Positions 1-9,416 of a DNA stretch of 64,000 bases are shown here, in pieces (within the stretch, counting starts at the first letter, position 1; the number at the start of each line of letters is the position of its first letter). Under the pieces are notes generated by a model. The model was not told the DNA's origin. It did no database searches and saw only the letters and a list, made by a program, of their open reading frames with translations. A program made the translations under genes and the position numbers. Origin of the DNA: Coprenecus sp949297365 (GTDB taxonomy: Bacteria > Bacteroidota > Bacteroidia > Bacteroidales > UBA932); NCBI GenBank assembly GCA_963931055.1, contig OZ006987.1, positions 2,441,121 through 2,505,120 on the forward strand, read 5' to 3'.

Positions 1-37
1 TATAAAATTAGTTAAATTTGGTCTGATATGTCAGGCG

Positions 38-45
38 CAAAAATA
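38..45 (-). promoter_or_regulatory. possible -7 box of a leftward gene outside the window
   Basis: On the minus strand this reads TATTTTTG, which fits the Bacteroidetes -7 consensus TAnnTTTG. It points out of the window to the left, away from the phoH 3' end. Positions 1-76 hold no gene. No clear -33 element is visible, so this is only a possibility. Confidence 0.2.
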
Positions 46-76
46 GTAAAAATCGGAAAAACATAAAACAGCCTTT

Positions 77-1471
77 CTATAAAAGTTTGTCGGCGAGGCC
101 GGAAAGTTCGCTGCGCTCTCCTCTGGTCATGTTGATGTGTGCAAACACGCTTTGTCCGAAAAACTTGTCGCACAGGTGGGTCAGGCCGTTGGAGTAGAAG
201 TCCAGATAAGGCTGATCTATCTGGTAGATGTCGCCCGTGAAGACTATCTTGGTGCCCTCGCCGGCCCTGGTGATGATGGTCTTGACCTCGTGGGGAGTCA
301 GGTTCTGGGACTCGTCCACGATGAAGAACACGTTGCCGAGGCTGCGTCCGCGGATATAGGCCAGCGGATTGATGAGCAGCTTCTCCGTCTTGAGCATGTC
401 GTCGATCTGCGCTACTTCCTTGCTGCCCGGGCCGTAGCAGCTCTTGATGACGGCCAGGTTGTCGAACAGCGGCAGCATGTACGGACTGATCTTTTTCTCC
501 ACAGAGCCGGGCAGGAAACCCAGTTCCTGGTTCTTAAGGGGAATCACCGGCCGGGAGAGCAGTATCTGCTCGTAACTGCCGGCCTGAGCCAGGGCTCCTG
601 CCAGGGCCAGCAGGGTCTTGCCAGTGCCGGCCCGGCCTGTCAGGGCTATCAGCTTGATATCCGGATTCAGTACGGCATCCAGGGCGAGGATCTGCTCGTC
701 GTTGCGCGGCTCAATGCCGAAGGCTGTCTGTGGCCTTACCTTGACGATACAGCGGCTCCGGTTGTCATACCTGGCCAGGGTCACGTTGCGGTTACTGTCA
801 AATATCCTGTAGTATTGGTTGCAGGCAGGTCTGCGCCGCAGTCCGAGCTCCGAATAGGGGATTCCGTCCGCGTCCGAGTCTATCCGGCGGATGAGGGAAT
901 CCTTCATATTCCGTACAGTCAGCACTTCCTTTTCAGTCCTGACTACCCGTTTTTCCTCTACCTTGTCGGAGAGGTAGTCCTGCGCCATAAGGCCGAGTGC
1001 CTTGGCTTTCAGCCTCATATTGACGTCCTTGGTGACTAGGATTACCTTGCGGTCGGGAGTATTGTCCCGCAGCCATACGGCCGTGGCTATGATGCGGTGG
1101 TCGGGGATGTCGTCTATCAGCGAGTCCCTCATAGCCTGAGTGTAGCCGTGTCCCATCTCTATCTTTATGTGACCGCGTCCTTTGCCGAGGCTGATGCCCT
1201 GGTCGAACAGGGTATTGTCCGAGATGCGGTCCAGCTCCCGCACAAACGCCCTGGCGTTATAACCGAGGTTGTCGTCGCCTTTCTTGAACTTGTCCAGCTC
1301 CTCGATGACACTTACAGGAATGTAGATGTCGTTGTCCTGGAAATTGAAGATGGAGCGGCTGTCATGCAGGATGACATTGGTGTCCAGGACAAATATCTTG
1401 GGCGGCCGCCCCGGATGGCTGTCAGTGTTCCTAAAGTCGTTCTTGAAGCGTTTCAGCGTCTTTCCAGCCAT
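77..1471 (-). CDS. PhoH family ATPase with N-terminal PIN domain
   Basis: A 464-residue cytoplasmic protein of the PIN-PhoH type (YlaK-like). The N-terminal PIN nuclease fold shows the first acidic site in FVLDTNVILHDS (D30), followed by acidic positions near residues 57-58 and 149 (TKDVN). The C-terminal PhoH domain has a Walker A at residues 279-286 (GRAGTGKT) and a Walker B-like FFIVDESQN. Family members are thought to couple NTP hydrolysis to RNA cleavage or unwinding, but the physiological substrate is not known. The start lies 19 bp inside the 3' end of purL on the same strand, so the two genes are probably co-transcribed and translationally coupled. Full length and apparently intact. 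Confidence 0.9.
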   Translation of the reverse strand: MAGKTLKRFKNDFRNTDSHPGRPPKIFVLDTNVILHDSRSIFNFQDNDIYIPVSVIEELDKFKKGDDNLGYNARAFVRELDRISDNTLFDQGISLGKGRGHIKIEMGHGYTQAMRDSLIDDIPDHRIIATAVWLRDNTPDRKVILVTKDVNMRLKAKALGLMAQDYLSDKVEEKRVVRTEKEVLTVRNMKDSLIRRIDSDADGIPYSELGLRRRPACNQYYRIFDSNRNVTLARYDNRSRCIVKVRPQTAFGIEPRNDEQILALDAVLNPDIKLIALTGRAGTGKTLLALAGALAQAGSYEQILLSRPVIPLKNQELGFLPGSVEKKISPYMLPLFDNLAVIKSCYGPGSKEVAQIDDMLKTEKLLINPLAYIRGRSLGNVFFIVDESQNLTPHEVKTIITRAGEGTKIVFTGDIYQIDQPYLDFYSNGLTHLCDKFFGQSVFAHINMTRGERSELSGLADKLL

Positions 1472-4400
1472 ACTCTTCCGTTTATGAACAGTTCAATCCA
1501 GGGAGTCACCGTATCGCTGTCCCTGTCGGGATACCAGGCCCAGTTCCAAGGCCTGAGGCAGCGTTCCGGGTGAGGCATCATGGCCAGGTGACGGCCGTCG
1601 GGGGAGCATACTCCGGCTACGGCCTCAGGTGAGCCGTTGGGATTGCCGGGATAGGCGTTGTAGTTGTATCTGAGAGCGATATTGTATTCTTCAATCGGTC
1701 TGGGGAATGAGAAGCGGCCTTCACCGTGGGCCACCCATATCCCAAGTCTGGAGCCCTGCAGTGAAGACAGCAGGATAGAAGGGGAGTTCTCAACTGTTAC
1801 CCCGACGAATGCGGACTCGTATTTGTGCGATTCGTTGTGCTTCATCTTCGGGGACAGCTCCTTGTGCTCGGGAGTGATGAGTCCCATCTCGGCCATCAGC
1901 TGGCAGCCGTTGCAGACTCCGAGGCTCAGGGTGTCCTCGCGGGCGTAGAAACGCTCGATGGCAGTGCGGGCTTTCTCGTTGTAGAGCAGCGCACCGGCCC
2001 AGCCTTTGGCGGAACCCAGGGTGTCGGCATTGGAGAATCCTCCGACGAAGACTATCATCTGTACGTCCTCCAGGGTCTCACGGCCCGATACGAGGTCGGT
2101 GACATGTACGTCCTTTACTGCAAATCCGGCCATGTACAGAGCCCAGGCCATCTCACGGTCGCCGTTGGAGCCGGTCTCGCGGATGATGGCCGCCTTGATT
2201 CTGCGCTCGGCCGGCATGGTGTACCGCCCGTCAAAGTGCTTCGGGAAAGCGAAGGTCAGAGGCTGTTTCTTGTAATTGGCGTATCTCTCGGCTGCCGGCT
2301 TCTCTCCGGTCTGTATGCTGTCAAGCAGCCAGGAGGTGCGGTACCAGCTGTCTCTCATGGCGTCTATGTCCAGAGCCAGTTCCTGTCCGGATGCACCGTA
2401 GAGGACCCTCAGAGTGCGTCCCTGTGCAGGACGGCCTATCTCATAGGCTTTTACCTGTCCGAGATTGCGCAGGAACTCCTCCTTGCCCGAGTCCTTGACC
2501 TGTACGATCACTCCCGGGACTTCGGACAGCAGCATGTCGGCAGAAGCGAATTCTCTCAGGTCTATGTCCGCGCCGCCGCCCGTATTGGCGAAGCACATCT
2601 CCAGCAGGGCGGTAACCATGCCTCCGGCCGATATGTCGTGCCCGGCCACCACCGGATTGTCCACGGAGTTGAACATGGCGTCCTGCAGCGAACTGAAGCA
2701 GGTCTTGAAATATTCCGGATCAGAGATGTCAGGAGTCCTGGCGCCCACCTTGTTGACAGTGGTGGCGTAGGCAGAGCCTCCGAGCGGGAAACTGTCCTCA
2801 CCTTTATCTATATGTACGAACGGGATATACATCAGGGTGGTGCCGCTGTCCTGCCTCATGACAGGATGCAGGGTCGCACCGACATTTTTGCTCTCGCCTG
2901 AGGCCGAGACTATCAGCGTTCCGGGCGAAAGAACTTTCCCGCCGTCAGGGTATTTCTGAGTCATGGACATGGAGTCCTTGCCGGTCGGTATATTGATGCC
3001 CAGGGCTATGGCGAAATCGCTGGCTCCCTGTACTGCCGAATAGAGACGTGCGTCCTCGCCTTCGTTCCGGCAGGGCCACATCCAGTTGGCGCTCAGGGAT
3101 ATGCCGTAGATATTGTCTTTTATCGGAGTCCAGATGATGTTGGTCAGGGCCTCTGCAATGGCAAGCCGGGAACCGGCTGCAGGGTCTATCAACGCAGCGA
3201 CAGGGGCATGTCCTATTGAGACTGCTATGCCCTCCGGATCGTCATAGCCGATGGCGGTAACTCCCAGGTCGTTGAGAGGCAGCTGGAGCTCACCGCAGCA
3301 CTGCTGGCAGGCTATCAGGCCGGTAACCGAACGGTCTACCTTGTTGGTCAGCCAGTCCTTGCAGGCAACGGATTCCAGCATCAGCACCTTCGTTATGGCC
3401 TCTGTCAGCTCCTCTGGAGTCATGGATGACGGCACTTTCTCCAGCTTGCTGAAACCTCCGTGTCCGTCCGCCCCGCCTTTGGGAGACGAGCCGTGCATGA
3501 CAGTCTTAGGTGTGGACCCGAACATGTCACTGAGTTCCAAGTCTATGGGCGCATTACCGTTGCGGCTGTCCTTAAGTGTGAAGTTGCCCTTGCCGCTGAC
3601 CTCGCCTATTACGTAGAACGGAGCTCTTTCCCTTTCGGCTATCTTGCGCAGTTCCTCAGTGTCGGACTTTTTCATTACGAGTCCCATGCGCTCCTGACTC
3701 TCATTGCCGATAATCTCCTTGTCGGACAGGGTAGGGTCGCCTATCGGCAGTTTGGATATGTCTATGTCACCGCCGACTTCCTCCACCAGCTCGGACAGGC
3801 AGTTCAGGTGGCCGCCGGCACCGTGGTCGTGAATCGATATGATGGAGTTGTGCTCCTTCTCGGCCACCGAGCGTATCGTGTTGTACACCCTCTTCTGCAT
3901 CTCGGGGTTGGCTCTCTGTATGGCATTCAGCTCTATGGAATTGTCGTATTCTCCGGTGGCTACGGACGATACGGCTCCTCCGCCCATGCCGATGCGGTAG
4001 TTGTCACCGCCGAGGAGGATGATGTCATCGCCCTTGGACGGACGGTCCTTGGCTGCATCGGCCATTTTGGCGAAGCCTACACCTCCTGCCAGCATGACGA
4101 CCTTGTCGTAGCCGTATTTGCGCTCGGCTCCGTCAGGATCCTGCTCCGTGTGCTCGAATGTCTGGAGAGAGCCGCAGATAAGTGGCTGGCCGAACTTGTT
4201 GCCGAAGTCGGAGGCTCCGTTGGATGCCTTGACCAGAATCTCGGCGGGTGTCTGGTACAGCCATTTGCGCGGAGGGCGGGCTTCCCAGTCCCTTCCGCTG
4301 TCAATGCGCGGGTATGAGGTCATGTAGACGGCAGTACCTGCAATGGGGAAGGAGCCCTTGCCGCCTCCGATACGGTCCCTGATCTCTCCTCCACTGCCTG

Positions 4401-5205
4401 TGGCCGCTCCGTTGAACGGCTCCACGGTGGTGGGGAAGTTATGTGTCTCGGCTTTCAGCGATATGACGGTCTTGACTTCCTCCTCCTTGAAGAAACTGGG
4501 TTTGGCTGCTGCAGAGGGATGGAACATCCTGAGCTTGGGACCCTCGATGAACGCGCAGTTGTCCTTGTATGCGGAGACTATCCTGCCGGGATTGACGGCG
4601 GATGTCTTCTTGATGAGCTTGAAAAGGGAAGACTCTTTCTCCACTCCGTCTATGATGAACTTGCCGTTGAATATCTTGTGGCGGCAATGCTCTGAGTTGA
4701 CCTGTGAGAAGCCGAATACCTCGCTGTCCGTCAACGGTCTTCCCAGCTTCTCGGACAGGGATTTCAGATACTGTATCTCATCTTCCGAGAGAGCCAGTCC
4801 TTCCTCTTTGTTATAGGCTTCAAAATCAGTGATATGCCGTATGGGCTCCGGCTGACGGTCTATGGAGAATATCTCTCCGTCCAGACCGTGGTATATGCGC
4901 TGGAGCATCCTGTCGTGGGGAATTTCGGCATCGGAGGCGTACCTGCCTTCTTCAACCGGGAAATATTCCTCGATGCGGGATATGCCGGAGATGTTCATAT
5001 TCCGGGTGATTTCTACGGCTGCGGTACTCCACGGAGTGATCATCTCGCGTCTGGGACCGATGAACGTACCCGCTACTGTGGGTTCCTGAAGCAGCTCTGC
5101 ATCTGAGAAAAGCCATTTGAGAGTCTTTGCAGTCTCAGCGGAAAATGCTGTCTGTGAGCCGACTGCTATGATTTGCCCCTCTGGGGAGCGGAAAAAGTAT
5201 ACCAT
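1453..5205 (-). CDS. purL: phosphoribosylformylglycinamidine synthase (single-chain PurL)
   Basis: A 1250-residue single-chain FGAM synthase, the ATP- and glutamine-dependent fourth step of de novo purine synthesis in the cytoplasm (FGAR to FGAM). The length matches the fused PurL of Gammaproteobacteria and Bacteroidetes, not the split PurL/PurQ/PurS system. The synthetase half carries LKAETHNFPTTVEPFNGAATG-type signatures. The C-terminal class I glutamine amidotransferase has its nucleophile in LGVCNGCQLMAEMG and a downstream MPHPERC segment with the His and Glu of the triad. It is the first gene of a two-gene unit with phoH, and a -7 box lies 21-28 bp upstream of the ATG. It diverges from folC, so two nucleotide/folate genes share an 86-bp control region. 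Confidence 0.96.
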   Translation of the reverse strand: MVYFFRSPEGQIIAVGSQTAFSAETAKTLKWLFSDAELLQEPTVAGTFIGPRREMITPWSTAAVEITRNMNISGISRIEEYFPVEEGRYASDAEIPHDRMLQRIYHGLDGEIFSIDRQPEPIRHITDFEAYNKEEGLALSEDEIQYLKSLSEKLGRPLTDSEVFGFSQVNSEHCRHKIFNGKFIIDGVEKESSLFKLIKKTSAVNPGRIVSAYKDNCAFIEGPKLRMFHPSAAAKPSFFKEEEVKTVISLKAETHNFPTTVEPFNGAATGSGGEIRDRIGGGKGSFPIAGTAVYMTSYPRIDSGRDWEARPPRKWLYQTPAEILVKASNGASDFGNKFGQPLICGSLQTFEHTEQDPDGAERKYGYDKVVMLAGGVGFAKMADAAKDRPSKGDDIILLGGDNYRIGMGGGAVSSVATGEYDNSIELNAIQRANPEMQKRVYNTIRSVAEKEHNSIISIHDHGAGGHLNCLSELVEEVGGDIDISKLPIGDPTLSDKEIIGNESQERMGLVMKKSDTEELRKIAERERAPFYVIGEVSGKGNFTLKDSRNGNAPIDLELSDMFGSTPKTVMHGSSPKGGADGHGGFSKLEKVPSSMTPEELTEAITKVLMLESVACKDWLTNKVDRSVTGLIACQQCCGELQLPLNDLGVTAIGYDDPEGIAVSIGHAPVAALIDPAAGSRLAIAEALTNIIWTPIKDNIYGISLSANWMWPCRNEGEDARLYSAVQGASDFAIALGINIPTGKDSMSMTQKYPDGGKVLSPGTLIVSASGESKNVGATLHPVMRQDSGTTLMYIPFVHIDKGEDSFPLGGSAYATTVNKVGARTPDISDPEYFKTCFSSLQDAMFNSVDNPVVAGHDISAGGMVTALLEMCFANTGGGADIDLREFASADMLLSEVPGVIVQVKDSGKEEFLRNLGQVKAYEIGRPAQGRTLRVLYGASGQELALDIDAMRDSWYRTSWLLDSIQTGEKPAAERYANYKKQPLTFAFPKHFDGRYTMPAERRIKAAIIRETGSNGDREMAWALYMAGFAVKDVHVTDLVSGRETLEDVQMIVFVGGFSNADTLGSAKGWAGALLYNEKARTAIERFYAREDTLSLGVCNGCQLMAEMGLITPEHKELSPKMKHNESHKYESAFVGVTVENSPSILLSSLQGSRLGIWVAHGEGRFSFPRPIEEYNIALRYNYNAYPGNPNGSPEAVAGVCSPDGRHLAMMPHPERCLRPWNWAWYPDRDSDTVTPWIELFINGRVWLERR

Positions 5206-5225
5206 ATTATATATAATTTAGCAGT

Positions 5226-5233
5226 CAAAAATA
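5226..5233 (-). promoter_or_regulatory. -7 box for purL
   Basis: Minus-strand TATTTTTG, an exact TAnnTTTG match. It would start transcription about 14-20 nt upstream of the purL ATG. I see no good -33 TTTG partner. Confidence 0.4.
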
Positions 5234-5241
5234 GGGATAAT

Positions 5242-5273
5242 TTTGCTAAGTGTGTAGAATTTTCCCATTTTTG
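5242..5273 (+). promoter_or_regulatory. promoter for folC
   Basis: TTTG at 5242-5245, a 20-bp gap, then CATTTTTG at 5266-5273, one base off TAnnTTTG. The spacing is right and the ATG at 5292 follows closely. It overlaps the divergent purL promoter region. Confidence 0.4.
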
Positions 5274-5291
5274 CGTACAAAATTTCAAAAT

Positions 5292-6629
5292 ATGCCTGAG
5301 ATAGAGCCGGAACTCGAAAAGATGTACCGCGAATGCGTCCAGAGACTGTATTCCATAGCACCGTCCTTTCAAAAGGTGGGAGCCTTGGGATATCATCCCG
5401 GTCTTGAGACTATGTCGGACTTCTCCGCTTATCTCGGAAACCCTCATAAGTCATTGACAGCAGTGCATATTGCCGGGACGAACGGCAAGGGCTCGGTGGC
5501 CCATATGCTTGCTGCGGTCCTGGCAGCAGAATATCCTGGGGAGAGCGTAGGTCTGTATACGTCTCCGCATCTGTTGGATTTCCGGGAGCGGATAAAGCTG
5601 GTGAGTGCAGAGGCAGGGGAAGACGGAAGGCATTTTACGATGATAGGCAAGGATGATGTCGTGGATTTCTGCCGGCGGACTGAGGCGTTCGTAGAGGAGC
5701 GCAGTCCGTCTTTTTTCGAGATCACCACTGCCATGGCTTTCGATTATTTCAAGCGGAAGAATGTGCGAATGGCTGTGATTGAGACCGGTTTGGGCGGAAG
5801 ACTGGACTCTACCGTCATCGTGACCCCTCAGCTGAGTATCATTACGTCCATAGGCCTTGACCACAAGGATATGCTTGGAGATACCATAGAGCAGATAGCT
5901 TTTGAGAAAGCCGGAATCATCAAGCCCGGTGTACCTGTCGTGGTGGGGGATGTGCCGCAGGAGGCTTTCAAAGTGATCAGCAGTAAGGCAGAGCAGTGCG
6001 GAAGCCGGCTTTACCGTGCGGGGGATATGTGTGAGGGCTGCGTAAGCTCGGAGACCGCTGCCACCGAGGCCGACCTGCACTCTGACTGTCAGGAGAAGAA
6101 TATCAGAACAGTACTGACCGCCCTCGGGGTTCTTGGGCACGGCGCAGTCCGCAAAGGCTCTGCAGTGTATGAGGCGATGATACGTGCGGCTGCCGTTACG
6201 GGCCTGAGAGGAAGGTGGGAGAGGTTGTCATCTCGGCCCGAGGTAATATGCGATATAGGGCACAATGTGGAAGCCGTATCGGTCTCCATGCGTCAGCTGG
6301 CAGCAGAGGCTCATGACCGGCATATAATAATGGTGTACGGCATGGCCGGGGATAAGGATGTGGAGTCGGTTTGCCGCCTGCTTCCGGATGAGGCCGAGTA
6401 TATAATGACGCAGGCCAGCGGCAGCAGGGCAATGCCCGCCGAGCGGCTTGTGGAGATAGCCCGGAAGAGAAATTCTGTAGCTGTCCCGGACGTGGATAAG
6501 GCTGTGAGGCTGGCTGTGTCAAAAGCCTCTGCCGATGATGTGGTCTTTATAGGCGGAAGCAGCTATGTGGTGGCGGAGGCCCTGGCGGTATGGGACAAAA
6601 TCTTGCATAACAAAAATGTTAGTATATGA
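5292..6629 (+). CDS. folC: bifunctional folylpolyglutamate synthase / dihydrofolate synthase
   Basis: A 445-residue Mur-ligase-family enzyme that adds glutamate to dihydropteroate and to folates, an ATP-dependent cytoplasmic step of folate synthesis and retention. The P-loop is GTNGKGS at residues 62-68. It is followed by the family signatures YTSPHLLDFRERIKL and IETGLGGRLDSTV. I chose the ATG at 5292 (MPEIEPELEKMY) rather than an in-frame codon 42 bp upstream, because homologs begin near this point and the upstream part overlaps the promoter. The gene diverges from purL, and the nhaD gene follows after 21 bp, probably in the same transcript. Intact. Confidence 0.93.
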   Translation: MPEIEPELEKMYRECVQRLYSIAPSFQKVGALGYHPGLETMSDFSAYLGNPHKSLTAVHIAGTNGKGSVAHMLAAVLAAEYPGESVGLYTSPHLLDFRERIKLVSAEAGEDGRHFTMIGKDDVVDFCRRTEAFVEERSPSFFEITTAMAFDYFKRKNVRMAVIETGLGGRLDSTVIVTPQLSIITSIGLDHKDMLGDTIEQIAFEKAGIIKPGVPVVVGDVPQEAFKVISSKAEQCGSRLYRAGDMCEGCVSSETAATEADLHSDCQEKNIRTVLTALGVLGHGAVRKGSAVYEAMIRAAAVTGLRGRWERLSSRPEVICDIGHNVEAVSVSMRQLAAEAHDRHIIMVYGMAGDKDVESVCRLLPDEAEYIMTQASGSRAMPAERLVEIARKRNSVAVPDVDKAVRLAVSKASADDVVFIGGSSYVVAEALAVWDKILHNKNVSI

Positions 6630-6650
6630 AACAATAATGTTAAAAACGCT

Positions 6651-8018
6651 ATGAGCCTTGTTTATACAATGATTGTAATCTTCGTGCTCGGTTATCTTAT
6701 GATAGCCATGGAGCACAAGGTCAATGTCAGTAAATCTTCTGTAGCTCTGGTCCTCTGCTGCCTGCTTTGGGCCATTCTGAGCGTATTTTCTTCTAAAATC
6801 GATCCTTCCCTGACACACGATGTCGTAAGTTCGGACCTGCTGGCCGCTCTCGGCAGCACCTGCGAGATCATCGTGTTCCTGATAGGCGCGATGACCATCG
6901 TAGACATCATAGACACGCACGGCGGCTTCGAGGTGATAACACGTCATATAACTACCCGCAAGAAGACCCGACTGATGTGGCTGATAGCATTCCTGACATT
7001 CTTTATGTCCTCGGTGCTGGACAATATGACCACGACCATCATCATGGTCATGCTCATCCGGCGTATGCTCAGCAACTATAAGGAGAGATGGCTGTTTGCC
7101 TCCATTATCATCATCGCGGCCAACTGCGGCGGAGCATGGTCGCCTATCGGAGACGTGACGACTATCATGCTCTGGATGAAAGGCAATGTGGGCACGGCCA
7201 AGCTGATGGCCTCTCTCATCCTGCCATGTCTGGTGTCAGTGGTGATTCCTACGGCGGTTGCAACCAGATTCCTGAAAGGTATGATAGCCCAGCAGCAGAC
7301 CAACGAGGACGCTTCTTTCAGACCTTCTTATATAACAGGCGGCGAGAGCAAGACTATCCTGATCCTGGGTGTCCTGCTTCTGGTCATGGTGCCCGTGTTC
7401 AAGAGCGTGATAGGTCTGCCTCCCTATATGAGCGTGATGTTCGCCCTCGGTATTCTATGGCTCTATACCGACCTGATGTACAGACGTAAACACAATGTCG
7501 AGGAATCTGTCAAGAATAGGGTCTCCAAGGTCATCAAGCACATAGACATGCCTACCATTCTTTTCTTCCTGGGTATCCTGATGGCCGTTTCCGCTCTGGA
7601 AAGCGCCGGCATCCTGGGGGCTATGGCTGAAGGTCTCAACAAGGGAATGCACAACATCTACGCGATCAATACCGTCATCGGTCTGCTTTCTTCGGTAATT
7701 GACAACGTGCCTCTGGTGGCTGCCAGCATGGGCATGTATCCTATACCCGATGCGGCGGCTATCGCTGCGTCGGCCGATCCGGCCTTCCTGTCGCATTTTG
7801 TGGCCGACGGTGATTTCTGGCATCTGCTGGCATACTGCGCCGGTACCGGCGGAAGTATCCTGATTATCGGTTCTGCCGCCGGTGTAGTGGCCATGGGTCT
7901 GGAGAACATCAACTTCATGTGGTACTTCAAGCACATCAGTCTGCTGGCTCTGATAGGCTATCTGGCCGGTATAGGAGTCTTCATCCTGCAGGATCTGTTT
8001 ATAGTTCCGCTTTTATAG
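6651..8018 (+). CDS. nhaD: Na+/H+ antiporter, NhaD family
   Basis: A 455-residue polytopic inner-membrane protein of the ion-transporter superfamily, predicted to export Na+ in exchange for H+. NhaD-type features are the conserved SSVLDNMTTTIIMVMLIRR segment, the IIIAANCGGAWSPIGDVTTIMLW motif with its G-W-S-P-I-G-D core, and a second half-repeat with SSVIDNVPLVAASMG and CAGTGGSILIIGSAAG. Most of the length is hydrophobic, compatible with 10-13 membrane segments. It sits between folC and pncB with gaps of 21 and 6 bp and probably shares their transcript. No regulator is visible. Confidence 0.9.
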   Translation: MSLVYTMIVIFVLGYLMIAMEHKVNVSKSSVALVLCCLLWAILSVFSSKIDPSLTHDVVSSDLLAALGSTCEIIVFLIGAMTIVDIIDTHGGFEVITRHITTRKKTRLMWLIAFLTFFMSSVLDNMTTTIIMVMLIRRMLSNYKERWLFASIIIIAANCGGAWSPIGDVTTIMLWMKGNVGTAKLMASLILPCLVSVVIPTAVATRFLKGMIAQQQTNEDASFRPSYITGGESKTILILGVLLLVMVPVFKSVIGLPPYMSVMFALGILWLYTDLMYRRKHNVEESVKNRVSKVIKHIDMPTILFFLGILMAVSALESAGILGAMAEGLNKGMHNIYAINTVIGLLSSVIDNVPLVAASMGMYPIPDAAAIAASADPAFLSHFVADGDFWHLLAYCAGTGGSILIIGSAAGVVAMGLENINFMWYFKHISLLALIGYLAGIGVFILQDLFIVPLL

Positions 8019-8024
8019 GACAGT

Positions 8025-9233
8025 ATGAGGCAGATAATAACCCACTTTACCGACGACGACCTGTATAAGTTAACCATGTGTTGCGCGGTGATAGACAATT
8101 TTCCGCGGGCACAGGTCAAGTATTCGTTTACGGACAGGGACGACACGGTCTATCCCGAGGGATTCGCCAGGGAACTGGCCGCACAGATAGAGGCACTTGA
8201 GGATGTGGTCATCACTCAGGAAGAGATAGACTTCATGAGGCGCAGATGCAGCTATATCCCGGGATGGTTCTACAACTATCTCAAGGGTTACCGCTTCGAC
8301 CGCCGGTGGGTGGATGTCCGTCAGGATGCCGAAGGACATCTGGAGATAGATATCGAGGGCAGCTGGGCGGATACGATACTGCTGGAAGTCAAGATTCTGG
8401 CCATTATCTCTGAACTGTACTACATATTCACCGGAGAAAGCCGCGGCTTTGATTACGGTGCCTATTATGGCAAGACATACAGAAAAGCGGAGAGGCTGCT
8501 CGGGGCGGGTTGCGTTTACAGTGACTTCGGAACCCGCCGCCGGGCCTCCTTTGAGGCCGAGGATACAGTCGTCAGGGCTATGAAAGACTGTGCGGCCAGC
8601 CGTGAGTGGCCCGGCCGCTTCGTGGGTACAAGCAATGTCTACCTGGCGATGAAGTACGACCTGATCCCGGTAGGGACCATGGCGCATGAGTTCATCTGTG
8701 CGATAGGAGGGATGTACGGTCCCCAGATGGCCAATCACATAGCCATGGACTGCTGGCGCAATACTTTCCGGGGGGCTCTCGGAACATATCTTTACGACAG
8801 TTTCGGCTGGGATATATTCAGTCTCAACTTTTCCGAGGATTTCGCCAACCTTTTCAAGGGACTCCGTGTGGACAGCGGGGACAACCGCGAGCAGCTCATG
8901 CGCATCGTGGACAAATACCGTTCTCTAGGCATAGACCCCAGGACCAAGCAGGTAATCTTCAGCAACGCCCTGGATGTGGACCATGCCATAGAGATACAGC
9001 GTTATGCGGTGGATTACTGTCAGCCGTCTTTCGGCATAGGGACCCATTTCACCAACGACTTCGACGGTGTGCGTCCGATGAACATCGTCATCAAGCTTAT
9101 CGCCGCAAAGATCACCGAGTCCTGGGACTTCTACAACGACACCTGCAAGCTCAGCGAGGACACCGGCAAGCACACAGGCCGTCCCGAAGTAGTCCGCCGC
9201 TTCATGGAAGCCCTGAACTTCAAGCAAAAATAA
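8025..9233 (+). CDS. pncB: nicotinate phosphoribosyltransferase
   Basis: A 402-residue cytoplasmic enzyme of the Preiss-Handler NAD salvage route: nicotinate + PRPP (+ ATP) to nicotinate mononucleotide. The N-terminus ITHFTDDDLYKLTMCCAV is typical of the family. GTRRRASFEAE and FVGTSNVYLAMKY contain the catalytic His-region loop and phosphate contacts, and LRVDSGDNREQ and the C-terminal half of the barrel are present. Six bp separate it from nhaD. A nicotinamidase gene that would supply its substrate lies at 54,160-54,705, so both salvage steps are in the window but not linked. A bidirectional terminator follows directly. Confidence 0.94.
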   Translation: MRQIITHFTDDDLYKLTMCCAVIDNFPRAQVKYSFTDRDDTVYPEGFARELAAQIEALEDVVITQEEIDFMRRRCSYIPGWFYNYLKGYRFDRRWVDVRQDAEGHLEIDIEGSWADTILLEVKILAIISELYYIFTGESRGFDYGAYYGKTYRKAERLLGAGCVYSDFGTRRRASFEAEDTVVRAMKDCAASREWPGRFVGTSNVYLAMKYDLIPVGTMAHEFICAIGGMYGPQMANHIAMDCWRNTFRGALGTYLYDSFGWDIFSLNFSEDFANLFKGLRVDSGDNREQLMRIVDKYRSLGIDPRTKQVIFSNALDVDHAIEIQRYAVDYCQPSFGIGTHFTNDFDGVRPMNIVIKLIAAKITESWDFYNDTCKLSEDTGKHTGRPEVVRRFMEALNFKQK

Positions 9234-9237
9234 TGAT

Positions 9238-9276
9238 AAAAAAAAGCAGTCACATCTCTGTAACTGCTTCTTTTTC
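9238..9276. terminator. bidirectional terminator between pncB and tRNA-Val
   Basis: An A-run, then the stem AAGCAGT (9244-9250) / ACTGCTT (9263-9269) extended inward by ACA/TGT, then a T-run. It can end pncB mRNA rightward and the tRNA-Val transcript leftward. Confidence 0.75.
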
Positions 9277-9278
9277 AG

Positions 9279-9353
9279 TGGGAGCTGAGGGAGTCGAACC
9301 CCCGACCCTCTGCTTGTAAGGCAGACGCTCTAAACCAACTGAGCTAAGCTCCC
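9279..9353 (-). tRNA. tRNA-Val (anticodon TAC)
   Basis: A 75-nt cloverleaf on the minus strand. The acceptor stem GGGAGCT pairs with AGCTCCC and the discriminator is A. There is a D-loop with AGCTCAGTTGGTT, the anticodon stem CTGCC-TTACAA-GCAG gives anticodon TAC, and the T-arm contains GGTTCGACTCC. CCA is not encoded. It has its own promoter immediately upstream. Confidence 0.96.
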
Positions 9354-9368
9354 TTGCTTTTGCGGATG

Positions 9369-9399
9369 CAAATATAGACTAAATTTTCTCACTGACAAA
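9369..9399 (-). promoter_or_regulatory. promoter for tRNA-Val
   Basis: Minus strand: TTTG (9396-9399), 19-bp gap, TATATTTG (9369-9376), a perfect Bacteroidetes promoter ending 15 bp before the mature tRNA 5' end. Confidence 0.7.
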
Positions 9400-9416
9400 A
9401 AAAAGTTGACAAATTT

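Noticed and set aside
137..1039. 300-codon plus-strand frame opposite phoH
   Set aside because: It is antisense to a clear PhoH/PIN gene, has no domain, and its composition is that of a complementary-strand shadow.
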